NCBI GenBank assembly: GCA_013791765.1
Contig: VMTC01000113.1
Span: 1 to 46,228 of the forward strand
Direction: 5' to 3'
Source of the DNA: Rhodoferax sp.
Lineage (GTDB): Bacteria; Pseudomonadota; Gammaproteobacteria; Burkholderiales; Burkholderiaceae_C
Length of the DNA: 46,228 bases
Shown: one piece after another, positions 1 to 7,791 of the stretch
Position numbering within the stretch: the first letter of the stretch is position 1
Layout: each line of letters begins with the position of its first letter
The notes under the pieces: generated by a model
Databases searched by the model: none
What the model saw: only the letters and a program-made list of their open reading frames with translations
What the model was told of the DNA's origin: nothing
Position numbers and translations under genes: made by a program

Positions 1-214
1 CCGTTGAATAGCCGTAGACCAAAATTGCCAGCAAGGTGGCTGGGTGGTGTGCTTTGGAGCCGCGACCGGCATATTGGCGTGTCAGGCGGGAGAGATCAAG
101 GCCGTCGATGACTTCAACGACGAAGCGCGCCAGATGGTCCTGGGTGAGCCAGTCATCAACCGACGGGGGCAGCAAGTAGTCGGTCTTGCGGTCAGTCAGA
201 ATGAAGTTCGACAT
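1..214 (-). CDS. IS1182-type transposase, N-terminal part (runs off window)
   Basis: Reading down from the ATG at 214 gives 71 codons with no stop before the window edge. The peptide begins MSNFILTDRKTDYLLPPSVD and continues with DHLARFVVEV and a YAGRGSKAHHPATLLAILVYGY stretch split here as YAGRGSKAHHP then ATLLAILVYGY. This is the N-terminal DNA-binding domain typical of IS1182-family DDE transposases. A purine-rich ribosome binding site (GGAAGGA) lies about 9 nt upstream of the ATG. The catalytic DDE part is outside the window, so I cannot tell whether the element is intact. The neighbouring DNA (215-338) is AT-rich and should hold the promoter and the left end of the IS. Confidence 0.8.
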   Translation of the reverse strand, partial: MSNFILTDRKTDYLLPPSVDDWLTQDHLARFVVEVIDGLDLSRLTRQYAGRGSKAHHPATLLAILVYGYST

Positions 215-338
215 GGTGGTTAAATCCTTCCTAAGCCACGTGTATTATAGCTTTAACACTATGTATTTAGTAGCAAATAAGAGAATATTTAAGTCCGACA
301 GGCTGCTAGAGGCATCGCAACACCAAACGGAGATTGAC
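215..338. promoter_or_regulatory. AT-rich spacer between the IS transposase and the small ORF at 339
   Basis: This stretch is clearly richer in A and T than the surrounding DNA (for example 240-292), as expected for an IS terminal and promoter region shared by two divergent genes. No terminal inverted repeat could be fixed because the other IS end is not in the window. Confidence 0.35.
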
Positions 339-548
339 ATGAGCAGCACCATTGACCAGATTTTTGCCCTGATTGCCCAAAAGCACCTCTTTATCGAGAC
401 CCTTGAAACACGCAACTCAGACCGCCTCGACTTCCACGATGTCGCAGTCTGGAACGTGCGCCAAGCCCTGGAAGCCGCGTTCAAGGCGGGTGCTGAATTG
501 GGCGCGTCCATGCCCCGGGCCACGGAGGCAGAAATCGCGAAAGACTGA
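339..548 (+). CDS. Small DUF6900-like protein
   Basis: A 69-residue acidic protein starting MSSTIDQIFALIAQKHL. The motif LETRNSDRLDFHDVAVWNVR followed by ALEAAFKAG is what I recall of the DUF6900 family, small proteins of unknown function found mainly on plasmids and integrated elements. The frame is open further upstream to 186, but the ATG at 339 fits the family start and follows the AT-rich promoter-like DNA. It is probably read with the DUF3489 gene 87 bp downstream, another protein of mobile-element type. No function is known to me. The family assignment is from memory of the motif and was not searched. Confidence 0.6.
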   Translation: MSSTIDQIFALIAQKHLFIETLETRNSDRLDFHDVAVWNVRQALEAAFKAGAELGASMPRATEAEIAKD

Positions 549-635
549 TTTGTTGCGCAAGCCAAGCAAAAAGTGCTTGGCTTCACTGCCAAACAGCGCG
601 TTCATAACCACCCCGAAGCAAATCAGGATCACATC

Positions 636-1186
636 ATGACCATCCAACTCAATCCCACTCAGCACGCCGTGCTGGCCCATGCCGCCCAAAACACCAACGG
701 CAAGATCACTTGGTTTCCCGACAATGTCAAAGGTGGTGCCCGCCAGAAAGTGCTCACCGGCCTGTTCAATCGAGCCCTAATCACCAGCGACGGTGCCAAC
801 CATTTTGTCGCCGCCGAGGGCTACGATGCACTTGGGCTCACGCGGTCAACGGCTGCACTTGTGCCGGTGGTGGCACCCTTGGACGCCGACTCAGAACTGG
901 AGGCCACCGTGGCCAGCGTCGAGCCACAGTGGGCGCAAGCCGCACAGCCAGTGACAGCGCCAAAACCCCTCCGCAAGCGTGAGCACAGCAAGCAGGCCAA
1001 CATCATCGGGATGCTACGCCGCCCGCAGGGTGCGACAGTGGCGCAAATATGCGCACGCACCACCGTGCGCGGCACGTTTGCCGGGGCATCCAAAAAGAAG
1101 CTGGGGCTGACCATCACATCAAGCAACCCCATGGTGGTGAACGCAGCTACCACGTCGTGGACTTGCTAGACGAAATCCTGGCTTGA
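636..1186 (+). pseudogene. DUF3489-domain gene, frameshifted near its 3' end
   Basis: From the ATG at 636 the open frame runs to 1169 (177 aa). The N-terminal part resembles the usual leader of DUF3489 proteins (TIQLNPTQHAVLAHAAQ), and the C-terminal part has the family core KQANIIGMLRRPQGATVAQI and KKKLGLTITS. Two faults are visible. First, between ICART and TVRG the residues normally present around a GWQxH segment are missing, an in-frame loss of about five codons. Second, the frame shifts within about 1119-1130 (a run AACCCC). One frame over, the sequence reads HGGERSYHVVDLLDEILA and stops at 1186, which is the family-like ending, whereas the open frame ends in unrelated residues. I infer a decaying gene. 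A sequencing error at the C run could explain the shift but not the deletion. Confidence 0.6.
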
Positions 1187-1470
1187 TTGGATGCAGTGGC
1201 AGGGTGCGCAAATTTGCGCATCCAGTTTGACACAACACTCCACAAATAGCTTGGCTTGCGGATTGAACAGCGTCTTACTACGGGTGTCGAATCAATCAGC
1301 CCAACGGAGAAAACCATGTCCAAAACGCCCTTTACGTCGGTGCCAACCTCCAGGACGAGATTTACATTTGACCGGTCTGGCCAACTGCCATCAGTGGCGG
1401 TGGCCTCCAAATGCTGGAGGTCATCGCTTCCACAAGTCCATTGAACGGACCCCTTTTTTGCCATCCCAAT
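1187..1470. other. Non-coding remnant region with a 16-bp perfect palindrome
   Basis: No convincing gene. Short open frames such as 1315-1444 lack a ribosome binding site and known motifs. TGCGCAAATTTGCGCA at 1205-1220 is a perfect 16-bp palindrome. Its core GCAAATTTGC recurs at 2695-2704 on the other side of the Fic gene. Confidence 0.4.
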
Positions 1471-2586
1471 TCAATCAGCGATTTCGTAGGTCGTGCTTCG
1501 CCCGCCACCCGGCATCTTGCACAGTGCCCCCAACACAATCAGTTCATTGATGTCCCGCAGGGCGGTGTCCGGCGAGCACCTGGCAATGGATGCCCACTTG
1601 CTGCTGGTGAGCTTTCCATCAAAACCATCCAACAGTCGGTTGAGCAGTTTGATCTGTCGCTCGTTTAACGGCGTGCCAGACCAGCGCTGCCAGAATTTGG
1701 TTTTGACCAGCACAGCGTCCAGCGTGTTTTGGGCACTGTCCACCGCACGGTGTAACGCGCCAAGAAACCACATTAACCATTCGGTCACGTCCAGAGTACC
1801 TTTTTGCGTGCGCTCCAACACGTCGTAGTAGTCCTTGCGCTCCCGCTGAATTTGCGCCGACAGGCTGTAAAAGCGCTGTGGGCTACCGTCGGCGCGCGCC
1901 AATAACAGGTCGCCCACCGCTCTGGCGATCCGGCCATTGCCATCGTCAAAGGGGTGGAGGGTCACAAACCAAAGATGACCCAGTCCAGCCTTGATCAGGG
2001 CTGGCTCGGGTACCGATGCGTTTGCCCAGTCAATGAAGCTGTTGACCTCGGCCGGTAATTGGGTTGCTGGTGGCGCTTCAAAATGAATGCGCTGACGCAG
2101 CCCTTGACCTGAAATGACTTGCATCGGCCCAGCCGCATCGTCACGCCATGCGCCAACCTGAACGCGCGTCAGGCCGCTAAAGCCTGTGGGAAACAAGGCT
2201 GCGTGCCAGCCAAACAGTCGTTCTGGTGTCAGTGGCGCATTACAGCGCCCGGTGGCATCCAGCACCATATCGACCACGCCCTCGACATGGCGGTCAACGG
2301 GTGCGAGGGCACCAATATCCACTCCCAAGCGGCGAGCAATGGACGAGCGTACAGAATGGACATCAAACTGCTCGCCCTCTATCTCGCTGGTTTTGACCAC
2401 ATCATCAGTGAGTGCCGCAAGACTGGCTTGGTCGCGCAGCGCCATGCCCACATCAGTCAAACGCCCCATCAGAACCCCTTGCGCACGACTGACGTTGGCC
2501 AGTGGCCCAGCCAGTTTTGACAGGTCGTAGCGCCATTGAGGCCAGTCAGTCGCCTGCCAGATGTAAAGGTTATCACCGTAGTTCAT
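1471..2586 (-). CDS. Fic family protein with N-terminal DUF4172 and inhibitory helix
   Basis: 371 aa. The N-terminus (YIWQATDWPQWRYD) is typical of the DUF4172 segment of large bacterial Fic proteins. The Fic core motif HPFDDGNGR is complete at residues 211-219. Its His acts as catalytic base and its anion-binding loop holds the nucleotide phosphates, so AMP transfer or a related nucleotide transfer to a target hydroxyl is expected. A TSEIEG segment at 66-71 fits the (S/T)xxxE(G/N) inhibitory motif placed N-terminal to the core, as in class II Fic proteins, so the enzyme is probably self-inhibited. The last ~80 residues (LNERQIKLLNRLLDG, CSPDTALRDINELI) look like a winged helix, which would suit autoregulation. 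Target unknown. It lies in the accessory patch, alone on the minus strand. Confidence 0.9.
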   Translation of the reverse strand: MNYGDNLYIWQATDWPQWRYDLSKLAGPLANVSRAQGVLMGRLTDVGMALRDQASLAALTDDVVKTSEIEGEQFDVHSVRSSIARRLGVDIGALAPVDRHVEGVVDMVLDATGRCNAPLTPERLFGWHAALFPTGFSGLTRVQVGAWRDDAAGPMQVISGQGLRQRIHFEAPPATQLPAEVNSFIDWANASVPEPALIKAGLGHLWFVTLHPFDDGNGRIARAVGDLLLARADGSPQRFYSLSAQIQRERKDYYDVLERTQKGTLDVTEWLMWFLGALHRAVDSAQNTLDAVLVKTKFWQRWSGTPLNERQIKLLNRLLDGFDGKLTSSKWASIARCSPDTALRDINELIVLGALCKMPGGGRSTTYEIAD

Positions 2587-2705
2587 GCGGAGATTATGGG
2601 CTGTATTCGCCGCACAGGCAAAACATTCACCGCAAGAATTGCGGTCAATATGCGGACTTATCTCCGCAAAGTGACTGGCGCAGCGTTGGGGTCGGCAAAT
2701 TTGCC
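2585..2705. promoter_or_regulatory. Palindrome cluster upstream of the Fic gene, possible operator region
   Basis: Directly upstream of the Fic start are several short symmetric sites: CCGCAA-GAA-TTGCGG (2630-2644), TGCGGA-N6-TCCGCA (2651-2668) and GGCAAATTTGCC (2694-2705). ATGCGGA followed by a TTAT block occurs at 2585 and again at 2650, so the TGCGGA unit is repeated. Such a cluster would suit autoregulation through the Fic protein's C-terminal winged helix. This is inference from symmetry and position only. Confidence 0.4.
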
Positions 2706-3218
2706 AAGACCAACTTTTGCCGCCAACTCGGGCAAAGGATGTGAATTGAATTCCCCCCCCCCTTGTGTGCTAAGGGTGCAAACCCCTGCAAACCTTGGTT
2801 TGCACCCTGACTGTGGGCGACGAGTGCGTTGTTGCCCCCCGCATAGGATTTTGCGAAAGAAGGACCCCTTTTACCTGGGGCATGTATGCCTGCGGCGACT
2901 ATAACAATAGACAACAACCACCATCACCACCGTCACAACCATCACGCGGAACATCGATTCCGGCGGCGCCTGTGATGGTGGTGATGGTCGTGATGGTTGT
3001 TTCATACTGTCTGGCTCAAAAGAGATATACCCCACTTGCTAGACTCGCATCATCACAACATTTCGAGAACAGCCACCTGGACCTGCTGCACACACAGACT
3101 GTTGCACACTCCCTGCTGGTGCTGGCCTGCAGCCAGTCCGATTGGGGAAAAAGTAACCCCGGCGTAACCCGAAAAAAAATCCACTACTTTTTAAATAGCG
3201 GACTTTCGTTTTTTTATA
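2706..3218. other. Gene-free stretch between the Fic gene and tRNA-Thr
   Basis: About 500 bp with no supported gene. It contains a run of nine C (2752-2761 area), a large imperfect hairpin built from CAT/CAC triplet-like units (2913-3001), and an AT-rich end (3170-3218) leading to the 3' end of tRNA-Thr. The open frame 2795-3235 has low-complexity MVVMVVMVV encoded by the hairpin and no family resemblance. Confidence 0.5.
2913..3001. repeat. Imperfect inverted repeat with triplet-repeat arms
   Basis: Left arm 2913-2945 and right arm 2972-3001 are imperfect reverse complements: three mismatches and one 3-nt gap over about 30 positions, separated by a 26-nt loop. Each arm is itself made of near-tandem ATGGTGGTG / CACCACCAT units, so the structure combines a microsatellite-like sequence with a long hairpin. 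It does not look coding. Confidence 0.65.
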
Positions 3219-3294
3219 TGGTGCCGGAGAGATGAATCGAACACCCGACCTTCTCATTACGAATGAGCTGCTCTACCGACTGAGCTACACCGGC
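3219..3294 (-). tRNA. tRNA-Thr (anticodon CGT)
   Basis: 76 nt including an encoded 3' CCA. The acceptor stem GCCGGTG pairs with the CATCTCTCCGGC side allowing one weak pair; the D-loop AGCTCAGTCGGTAGAGC and T-arm GGTGTTCGATTC are standard. The anticodon loop between CTCAT and ATGAG stems carries CGT, reading ACG threonine codons. The accessory patch starts right at its 3' end, the usual attachment position for integrated elements. Confidence 0.95.
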
Positions 3295-3326
3295 TAATCA
3301 CCAAGTCGGCAATTATAGCGGGCTAC

Positions 3327-4331
3327 TTACGCTTCGCTGTAATAACGGGCAATGCGTTGAACCTCGTTTTTTGAGCCCAAAAACACGCTCACCCGCTCAT
3401 GCAATTTCCCAGGCTGGACCTCCAAAATGCGCTGCTTGCCGTTGCTGGCGGCGCCGCCGGCTTGTTCGATCAGCCAGCCCATCGGGTTGGCTTCGTACAT
3501 CAGGCGCAGCTTGCCGGGCTTGTCGGGCTCGCGTTTGTCCCAGGGATACAAAAAGACGCCGCCCCGGGTGAGGATGCGGTGCACATCGGCCACCATGCTG
3601 CCGACCCAGCGCATGTTGAAGTCTTTGCCGCGCGGCCCGTCCTTGCCTTGCAGGCACTCGTCGATGTAGCGTTTGACCGGGGCGTCCCAATGGCGCATGT
3701 TGCTCATGTTGATGGCGAATTCCTGGGTGTCATCGGGCACGTGCATATTTTCTGCGGTCAGGATGAAGGAGCCTTGTTCGCGGTCCAGGGTGAACATGGC
3801 GACGCCGTCGCCCACCGTCAGCACCAGCGTGGTTTGCGGCCCGAACACGCAGTAACCGGCGGCGACCTGCTGGTTGCCGGGTTGCAGAAAGTCTTGCGCC
3901 GAGACCCCCGGGCCTTCGGGCTTGATCAGCACGCTGAAGATCATGCCAATGCTCACGTTGACGTCGATGTTGCTGGAGCCGTCCAGCGGGTCAAACAGCA
4001 GCAGGTATTCGCCTTGCGGGTAGCGGTTGGGCACGATGTAGATGCCGTCCATTTCTTCGCTCGCCATGGCCGCCAGGTGGCCGCCCCATTCGTTGGCTTC
4101 GATCAGCACCTCGTTGGCAATGATGTCGAGCTTTTTTTGCATCTCGCCTTGGATGTTTTCGGTCTCGGCGCTGCCCAGTCCGCCACCCAAGGCGCCTTTG
4201 TTGACGGTCAGGCTGATGCGCTTGCAGGCGCGTGCCACCACCTCCAGCAACAGGCGCAACTGGGCCGGAATGTGGCCGTCCATGCGTTGCTGCTCGACCA
4301 GGTAACGGGTGAGGGAAATCTTTTTGCTCAT
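3327..4331 (-). CDS. fbp: Fructose-1,6-bisphosphatase class I
   Basis: 334 aa, the normal length of class I FBPase. It hydrolyses fructose-1,6-bisphosphate to fructose-6-phosphate in the cytosol, the committed step of gluconeogenesis and, in autotrophs, of the Calvin cycle. The metal-binding signature FDPLDGSSN is at residues 113-121, with the upstream acidic pair SEE at 91-93. [20 protein letters not shown] near the C-terminus is the usual substrate-binding region. Start ATG at 4331. It is the last gene of a minus-strand group (prfB, HAD, pepN, fbp) and ends 32 bp before tRNA-Thr, with a 42-bp gap from pepN. Confidence 0.97.
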   Translation of the reverse strand: MSKKISLTRYLVEQQRMDGHIPAQLRLLLEVVARACKRISLTVNKGALGGGLGSAETENIQGEMQKKLDIIANEVLIEANEWGGHLAAMASEEMDGIYIVPNRYPQGEYLLLFDPLDGSSNIDVNVSIGMIFSVLIKPEGPGVSAQDFLQPGNQQVAAGYCVFGPQTTLVLTVGDGVAMFTLDREQGSFILTAENMHVPDDTQEFAINMSNMRHWDAPVKRYIDECLQGKDGPRGKDFNMRWVGSMVADVHRILTRGGVFLYPWDKREPDKPGKLRLMYEANPMGWLIEQAGGAASNGKQRILEVQPGKLHERVSVFLGSKNEVQRIARYYSEA

Positions 4332-4373
4332 GGGCGCTCGATCAGTAGTAAGGCGGGTTGGATGGGGCAGGGA

Positions 4374-7109
4374 TCAGTCGGCCAGCGCGCGGCTGACCAC
4401 TTCACGCACGTCATTGCTCAGCTCAAGCTTGTCGGCGACACGCTCAATCGCCTGGCGCGCGGCGCTGCGATAGGGTTCGGCCAGCTTCGACCAGCGGTCC
4501 AGCGCACGCGCCAGGCGAGCCGCGACCTGCGGGTTGATGCTGTCGAGTTCGAGCACGCGTTCGCTCCAGAATGCATAGCCGGCCGCGTCCAGGCGGTGGA
4601 AGGCGCCGGGGTTGGCGCTGCAATAACTGAAGATCACGCTGCGCGCCCGGTTCGGATTGCGCAGATTGAAGTCCGGGTGCCTGAGCAGCTGGCGCACGGC
4701 GGGCAGCACCTGGCCGCCCCGGTCGCAGCTTCCTGCTTGCAACGCAAACCATTTGTCCAGCACCAGTTCTTCATTCTTGAACAGGCTATGGAATTGCGCC
4801 AGCGCGGGTTTGGCGAGTTCATGGCCGCTGTTGACCAGCGCGTTCAAGGCGTTGAAGCGGTCGGTCATGTTGTCGGCGTCCTTGAAACGCTGGTAGGCCT
4901 TGCCCGGCCACAGGTTGTCGCCGCTGTCCCGCGCCGCCAGACACAATTGCGTTAACGCCAGCCCAGTCAGGGCGCGACGCCCGGCTGACACGGCATCGGG
5001 GCGGTAGGCGCCGTTGTTGGCGTGGGTCTCAAATGCCCACTGCCAGTCGGGTGCCAGCGCGCTGGCCAGCTGCGCGCGCATGGCTTCGCGCACGGCGTGG
5101 ATGCGCTGCGGGTCCACCACGTCGAGTTGCTCGGCGATATAGGTCTCCGACGGCAGCGTGAGCACCAGTTCCTTGAAGGAGGCGTCCAACGCGGGATGCC
5201 GCAGGACCGCGCGCATCGCCCCCACATATTGATCATTTAGCGGTCTAGCCCCCGTCAAATGGAAGTCACTTGCTATTGCTTGAACAGCACTTCGCAGCGC
5301 CAGACGTTGCCCGGCTTCCCAGCGGTTGAAGGGGTCGGGGTCAAAAGCCAGCAGGGTCAGCAACTCGGCGTCGCTGTAGTCAAAGTCCAGCAGCACCGGC
5401 GCGCTAAAGCCGCGCAGGATTGAAGGAACCGGTTCCTCGGCCACGTTGACGAAGGTGATGGACTCTTGCGCCTGCGTCAAGACCAACAGGTGACTGCTAG
5501 ACGCTGCCGTGCTGTCGCCTTGCAACTGCAGCGTCAGGCTGGCGCCGCTGGCGCCCACCAGGCCCAGGCTGACCGGAATCACAAACGGTTCCTTGTTGTC
5601 CTGGCCCGGTGTGGCCGGGCAACTTTGATTGAAATTGAGCGTGTAGGTCTGCGCCGTGGCGTCATAGTTCCCTTTGGCCTGCAGGCGCGGCGTGCCGGCC
5701 TGGCTGTACCAGCGCTTGAATTGCGGCAGCAGTTTGGACAGGGCGGAGTCGGGGTTGGCGTCGGCAATGGCTTGGGCAAAATCGTCGCAGGTGACGGCCT
5801 GGCCATCGTGGCGCTCAAAGTACAACGTGACGCCTTTGGCAAAACCTGCCCGACCCGTGGGGTCGTTCAAGCTGCCCACCAGCGTCTGCATCATGCGCAC
5901 CACCTCGGCACCTTTTTCATAGATGGTGACGGTGTAGAAGTTGTTGATCTCGATGTAGCTGTCGGGGCGCACCGGGTGCGCCATCGGGCCGGCGTCTTCG
6001 GGGAACTGGGCGGTGCGCAGCACGCGCACGTCTTCGATGCGTTTAACGGCGCGGGCTGAAGGCTCGGCGCACAGGTCCATGCTGAACTCCTGATCGCGGA
6101 ACACCGTCAGCCCTTCTTTCAGGGAGAGTTGGAACCAGTCGCGGCAGGTGATGCGGTTGCCGGTCCAGTTGTGAAAGTATTCGTGCCCGACCACGCTTTC
6201 GATGTTGGAAAAATCGGCGTCGGTGGCGGTGGCCTGGCTCGCCAGCACATACTTGGAATTGAAGACGTTCAAGCCCTTGTTTTCCATGGCGCCCATGTTG
6301 AAGTCGCTGGTGGCCACAATCATGAAGCGTTCCAGGTCCAGCGGCAAGCCAAAGCGGGCTTCGTCCCAGACTACCGAGGCCATCAGTGAGTTCATGGCGT
6401 GCTCGGTCTTGTCCATGTCGCCGGGGCGCACATAGACCTGCAACAAATGCTCCTTGCCGGCGCGCGATGTGATGCGCTGCTCGCGGCAGACCAGTTGGCC
6501 CGCCACCAGCGCAAACAGGTAGCAGGGCTTTTTGTGCGGGTCGACCCAGGTCGCAAAGTGCCGCCTTTCGTTGCCGGTGCCTTCCAGGGCGCCTGAGGCC
6601 ACCAGGTTGCCGTTGGACAGCAACACCGGGTATTTCTGCTTGTCGGCGCGCAGTGTCACGGTGTAGCTGGCCATCACATCGGGGCGATCCAGAAAATAGG
6701 TGATGCGCCGGAAACCTTCCGCTTCGCACTGGGTAAAAAACGAGTCGTTGCTGACGTACAGGCCTGACAAGCTGGTGTTCTTCAGCGGCTCGCAGGTGGT
6801 GAAGATTTCCAGTTCAAACGCGCCTTCGAGCGGCAGGTTCTCCAGCACCAACTTGCCGCCTTCAAACTTGAACGAGGTGCCTTGGCCATTGACCAGCACG
6901 CGCGCCAGGTTCAGCGTTTCACCGTCGAGCCTCAAAGGCTGCACTGGCACGTCCGGGTTGCGACGCAGCGTCATCTTGTTGAGCACACGGGTCTTGGCCG
7001 GATCCAGGTCAAAGCTCAGATGCACACTGTCGATCCAGAACGCCGGTGCGCTGTAGTCGGCGCGACGAATCACCGTGGCCGGGCCGTTTGAGTCACGAAG
7101 TTGCAACAT
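4374..7109 (-). CDS. pepN: Aminopeptidase N (M1 metallopeptidase)
   Basis: 911 aa, slightly longer than E. coli PepN (870). It removes N-terminal residues from peptides in the cytosol. The exopeptidase signature GAMEN is at 273-277, the zinc site HEYFH at 309-313 and the third ligand Glu in KEGLT at about 332, all intact. The remaining C-terminal half is the helical PepN-type domain (DPDPFNRWEAGQRLA). One copy of the interspersed 50-bp repeat lies in frame at 5239-5284 and encodes AIASDFHLTGARPLN, a likely surface insertion. The start ATG at 7107-7109 overlaps the end of the HAD phosphatase gene by 17 nt, indicating one transcript. Confidence 0.96.
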   Translation of the reverse strand: MLQLRDSNGPATVIRRADYSAPAFWIDSVHLSFDLDPAKTRVLNKMTLRRNPDVPVQPLRLDGETLNLARVLVNGQGTSFKFEGGKLVLENLPLEGAFELEIFTTCEPLKNTSLSGLYVSNDSFFTQCEAEGFRRITYFLDRPDVMASYTVTLRADKQKYPVLLSNGNLVASGALEGTGNERRHFATWVDPHKKPCYLFALVAGQLVCREQRITSRAGKEHLLQVYVRPGDMDKTEHAMNSLMASVVWDEARFGLPLDLERFMIVATSDFNMGAMENKGLNVFNSKYVLASQATATDADFSNIESVVGHEYFHNWTGNRITCRDWFQLSLKEGLTVFRDQEFSMDLCAEPSARAVKRIEDVRVLRTAQFPEDAGPMAHPVRPDSYIEINNFYTVTIYEKGAEVVRMMQTLVGSLNDPTGRAGFAKGVTLYFERHDGQAVTCDDFAQAIADANPDSALSKLLPQFKRWYSQAGTPRLQAKGNYDATAQTYTLNFNQSCPATPGQDNKEPFVIPVSLGLVGASGASLTLQLQGDSTAASSSHLLVLTQAQESITFVNVAEEPVPSILRGFSAPVLLDFDYSDAELLTLLAFDPDPFNRWEAGQRLALRSAVQAIASDFHLTGARPLNDQYVGAMRAVLRHPALDASFKELVLTLPSETYIAEQLDVVDPQRIHAVREAMRAQLASALAPDWQWAFETHANNGAYRPDAVSAGRRALTGLALTQLCLAARDSGDNLWPGKAYQRFKDADNMTDRFNALNALVNSGHELAKPALAQFHSLFKNEELVLDKWFALQAGSCDRGGQVLPAVRQLLRHPDFNLRNPNRARSVIFSYCSANPGAFHRLDAAGYAFWSERVLELDSINPQVAARLARALDRWSKLAEPYRSAARQAIERVADKLELSNDVREVVSRALAD
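5239..5284 (+). repeat. 50-bp interspersed repeat, copy inside pepN (antisense to gene)
   Basis: Shares the landmarks GGTCTAGCCC, CCGT and TTGCTAT with other copies in the window. Read in pepN's frame it encodes AIAS-DFHLTGARPLN, matching the peptide frame of the other antisense copies. It is one of the more diverged copies. Confidence 0.55.
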
Positions 7110-7791
7110 GCAGGTTCTCCAGAAATTTCGAGTTCATCAGTTCGTTGTAGTCGCGCACGCTGGCGAGCACGTGGGGCCCGGCCAGTTGCGCCGGGCTGTG
7201 GGTGCTGCAAATGGCCACGGCGCGCATGCCGGCGCGGCGTGCCGCCTCAATGCCAAAAGGTGAGTCTTCAAAAACAATACAGGCGCTAGCCCTCGTATTC
7301 ATTCGCTTTGCAGCTTCTAAAAATATAGCAGGCTCAGGCTTGCCAGGCAAGCCTTCGTCGCCGCCCACAACGGCGTGCGGCGCGCTGGGCAGTTGCAGGT
7401 GCGACAACACAAAGGCAATGTTGTCCTGGTCGCCAGCGGTGCCGATGCCCACTTTCAAGCCCTTCGCCAGCGCCTGCTCCGAGAAGGTCTTGAAGCCCGC
7501 CACCTCCGTGAAGATCGGGCCAAACAGGTCGCGGTAGAGCCGCTCTTTGTCGGCAATCAGTGTCCACGCCTCGTCCTCGGGCATGTCCCGTTGAAACAGT
7601 TCGCGCATGCACTCGGCGCCGTTGCGTCCGGTGGTGCGGCGCATCAGGTCAGGCATATCAATGCGCAAGCCGTGTTGCGCCGCAAACGCCTGCCAGCTTT
7701 GCGCGTGGCTGGGCATGGAGTCGATCATGGTGCCGTCCATGTCGAAAATCAGGGCCTGGACCGGCGGCAGCGTTGCGCTTGCATCCGTCAT
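7093..7791 (-). CDS. HAD-superfamily phosphatase, beta-phosphoglucomutase-like
   Basis: 232 aa. The HAD motif I DMDGT (nucleophile and acid Asp, residues 17-21), motif II (GIGTAG), the Lys of GKPEP and the acidic FEDSPFGIEAARRAGM motif are all present, with a helical cap following motif I (TTGRNGAECM). This suits a cytosolic phosphomonoesterase or mutase of the PGMB/GPH group; substrate unknown. The ATG at 7791 overlaps the prfB stop as TGATG. A 50-bp repeat copy (7280-7330) sits between GKPEP and FEDSP, encoding AIFLEAAKRMNTRASA in place of the usual helix. Confidence 0.88.
   Translation of the reverse strand: MTDASATLPPVQALIFDMDGTMIDSMPSHAQSWQAFAAQHGLRIDMPDLMRRTTGRNGAECMRELFQRDMPEDEAWTLIADKERLYRDLFGPIFTEVAGFKTFSEQALAKGLKVGIGTAGDQDNIAFVLSHLQLPSAPHAVVGGDEGLPGKPEPAIFLEAAKRMNTRASACIVFEDSPFGIEAARRAGMRAVAICSTHSPAQLAGPHVLASVRDYNELMNSKFLENLHVATS
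7280..7330 (+). repeat. 50-bp interspersed repeat, copy inside the HAD gene (antisense)
   Basis: Shares GCTAGCCC, TCGTATTCATTCGC, CAGCT and ATATAGC with the consensus. It is read antisense by the host gene and supplies AIFLEAAKRMNTRA in the common antisense frame. Confidence 0.7.

Noticed and set aside
2752-2762. Run of C as a phase-variation tract
   Set aside because: It is not in or close before a credible gene, so slippage would have no evident target.
2795-3235. 146-codon plus-strand ORF before tRNA-Thr
   Set aside because: It is composed partly of the triplet hairpin (MVVMVVMVV), runs into the tRNA gene, has no ribosome binding site and no family resemblance.
3399-4955. 518-codon plus-strand ORF opposite fbp and pepN
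   Set aside because: Antisense shadow of two well-conserved genes; His/Ala/Val-rich composition typical of reverse frames in GC-rich DNA.
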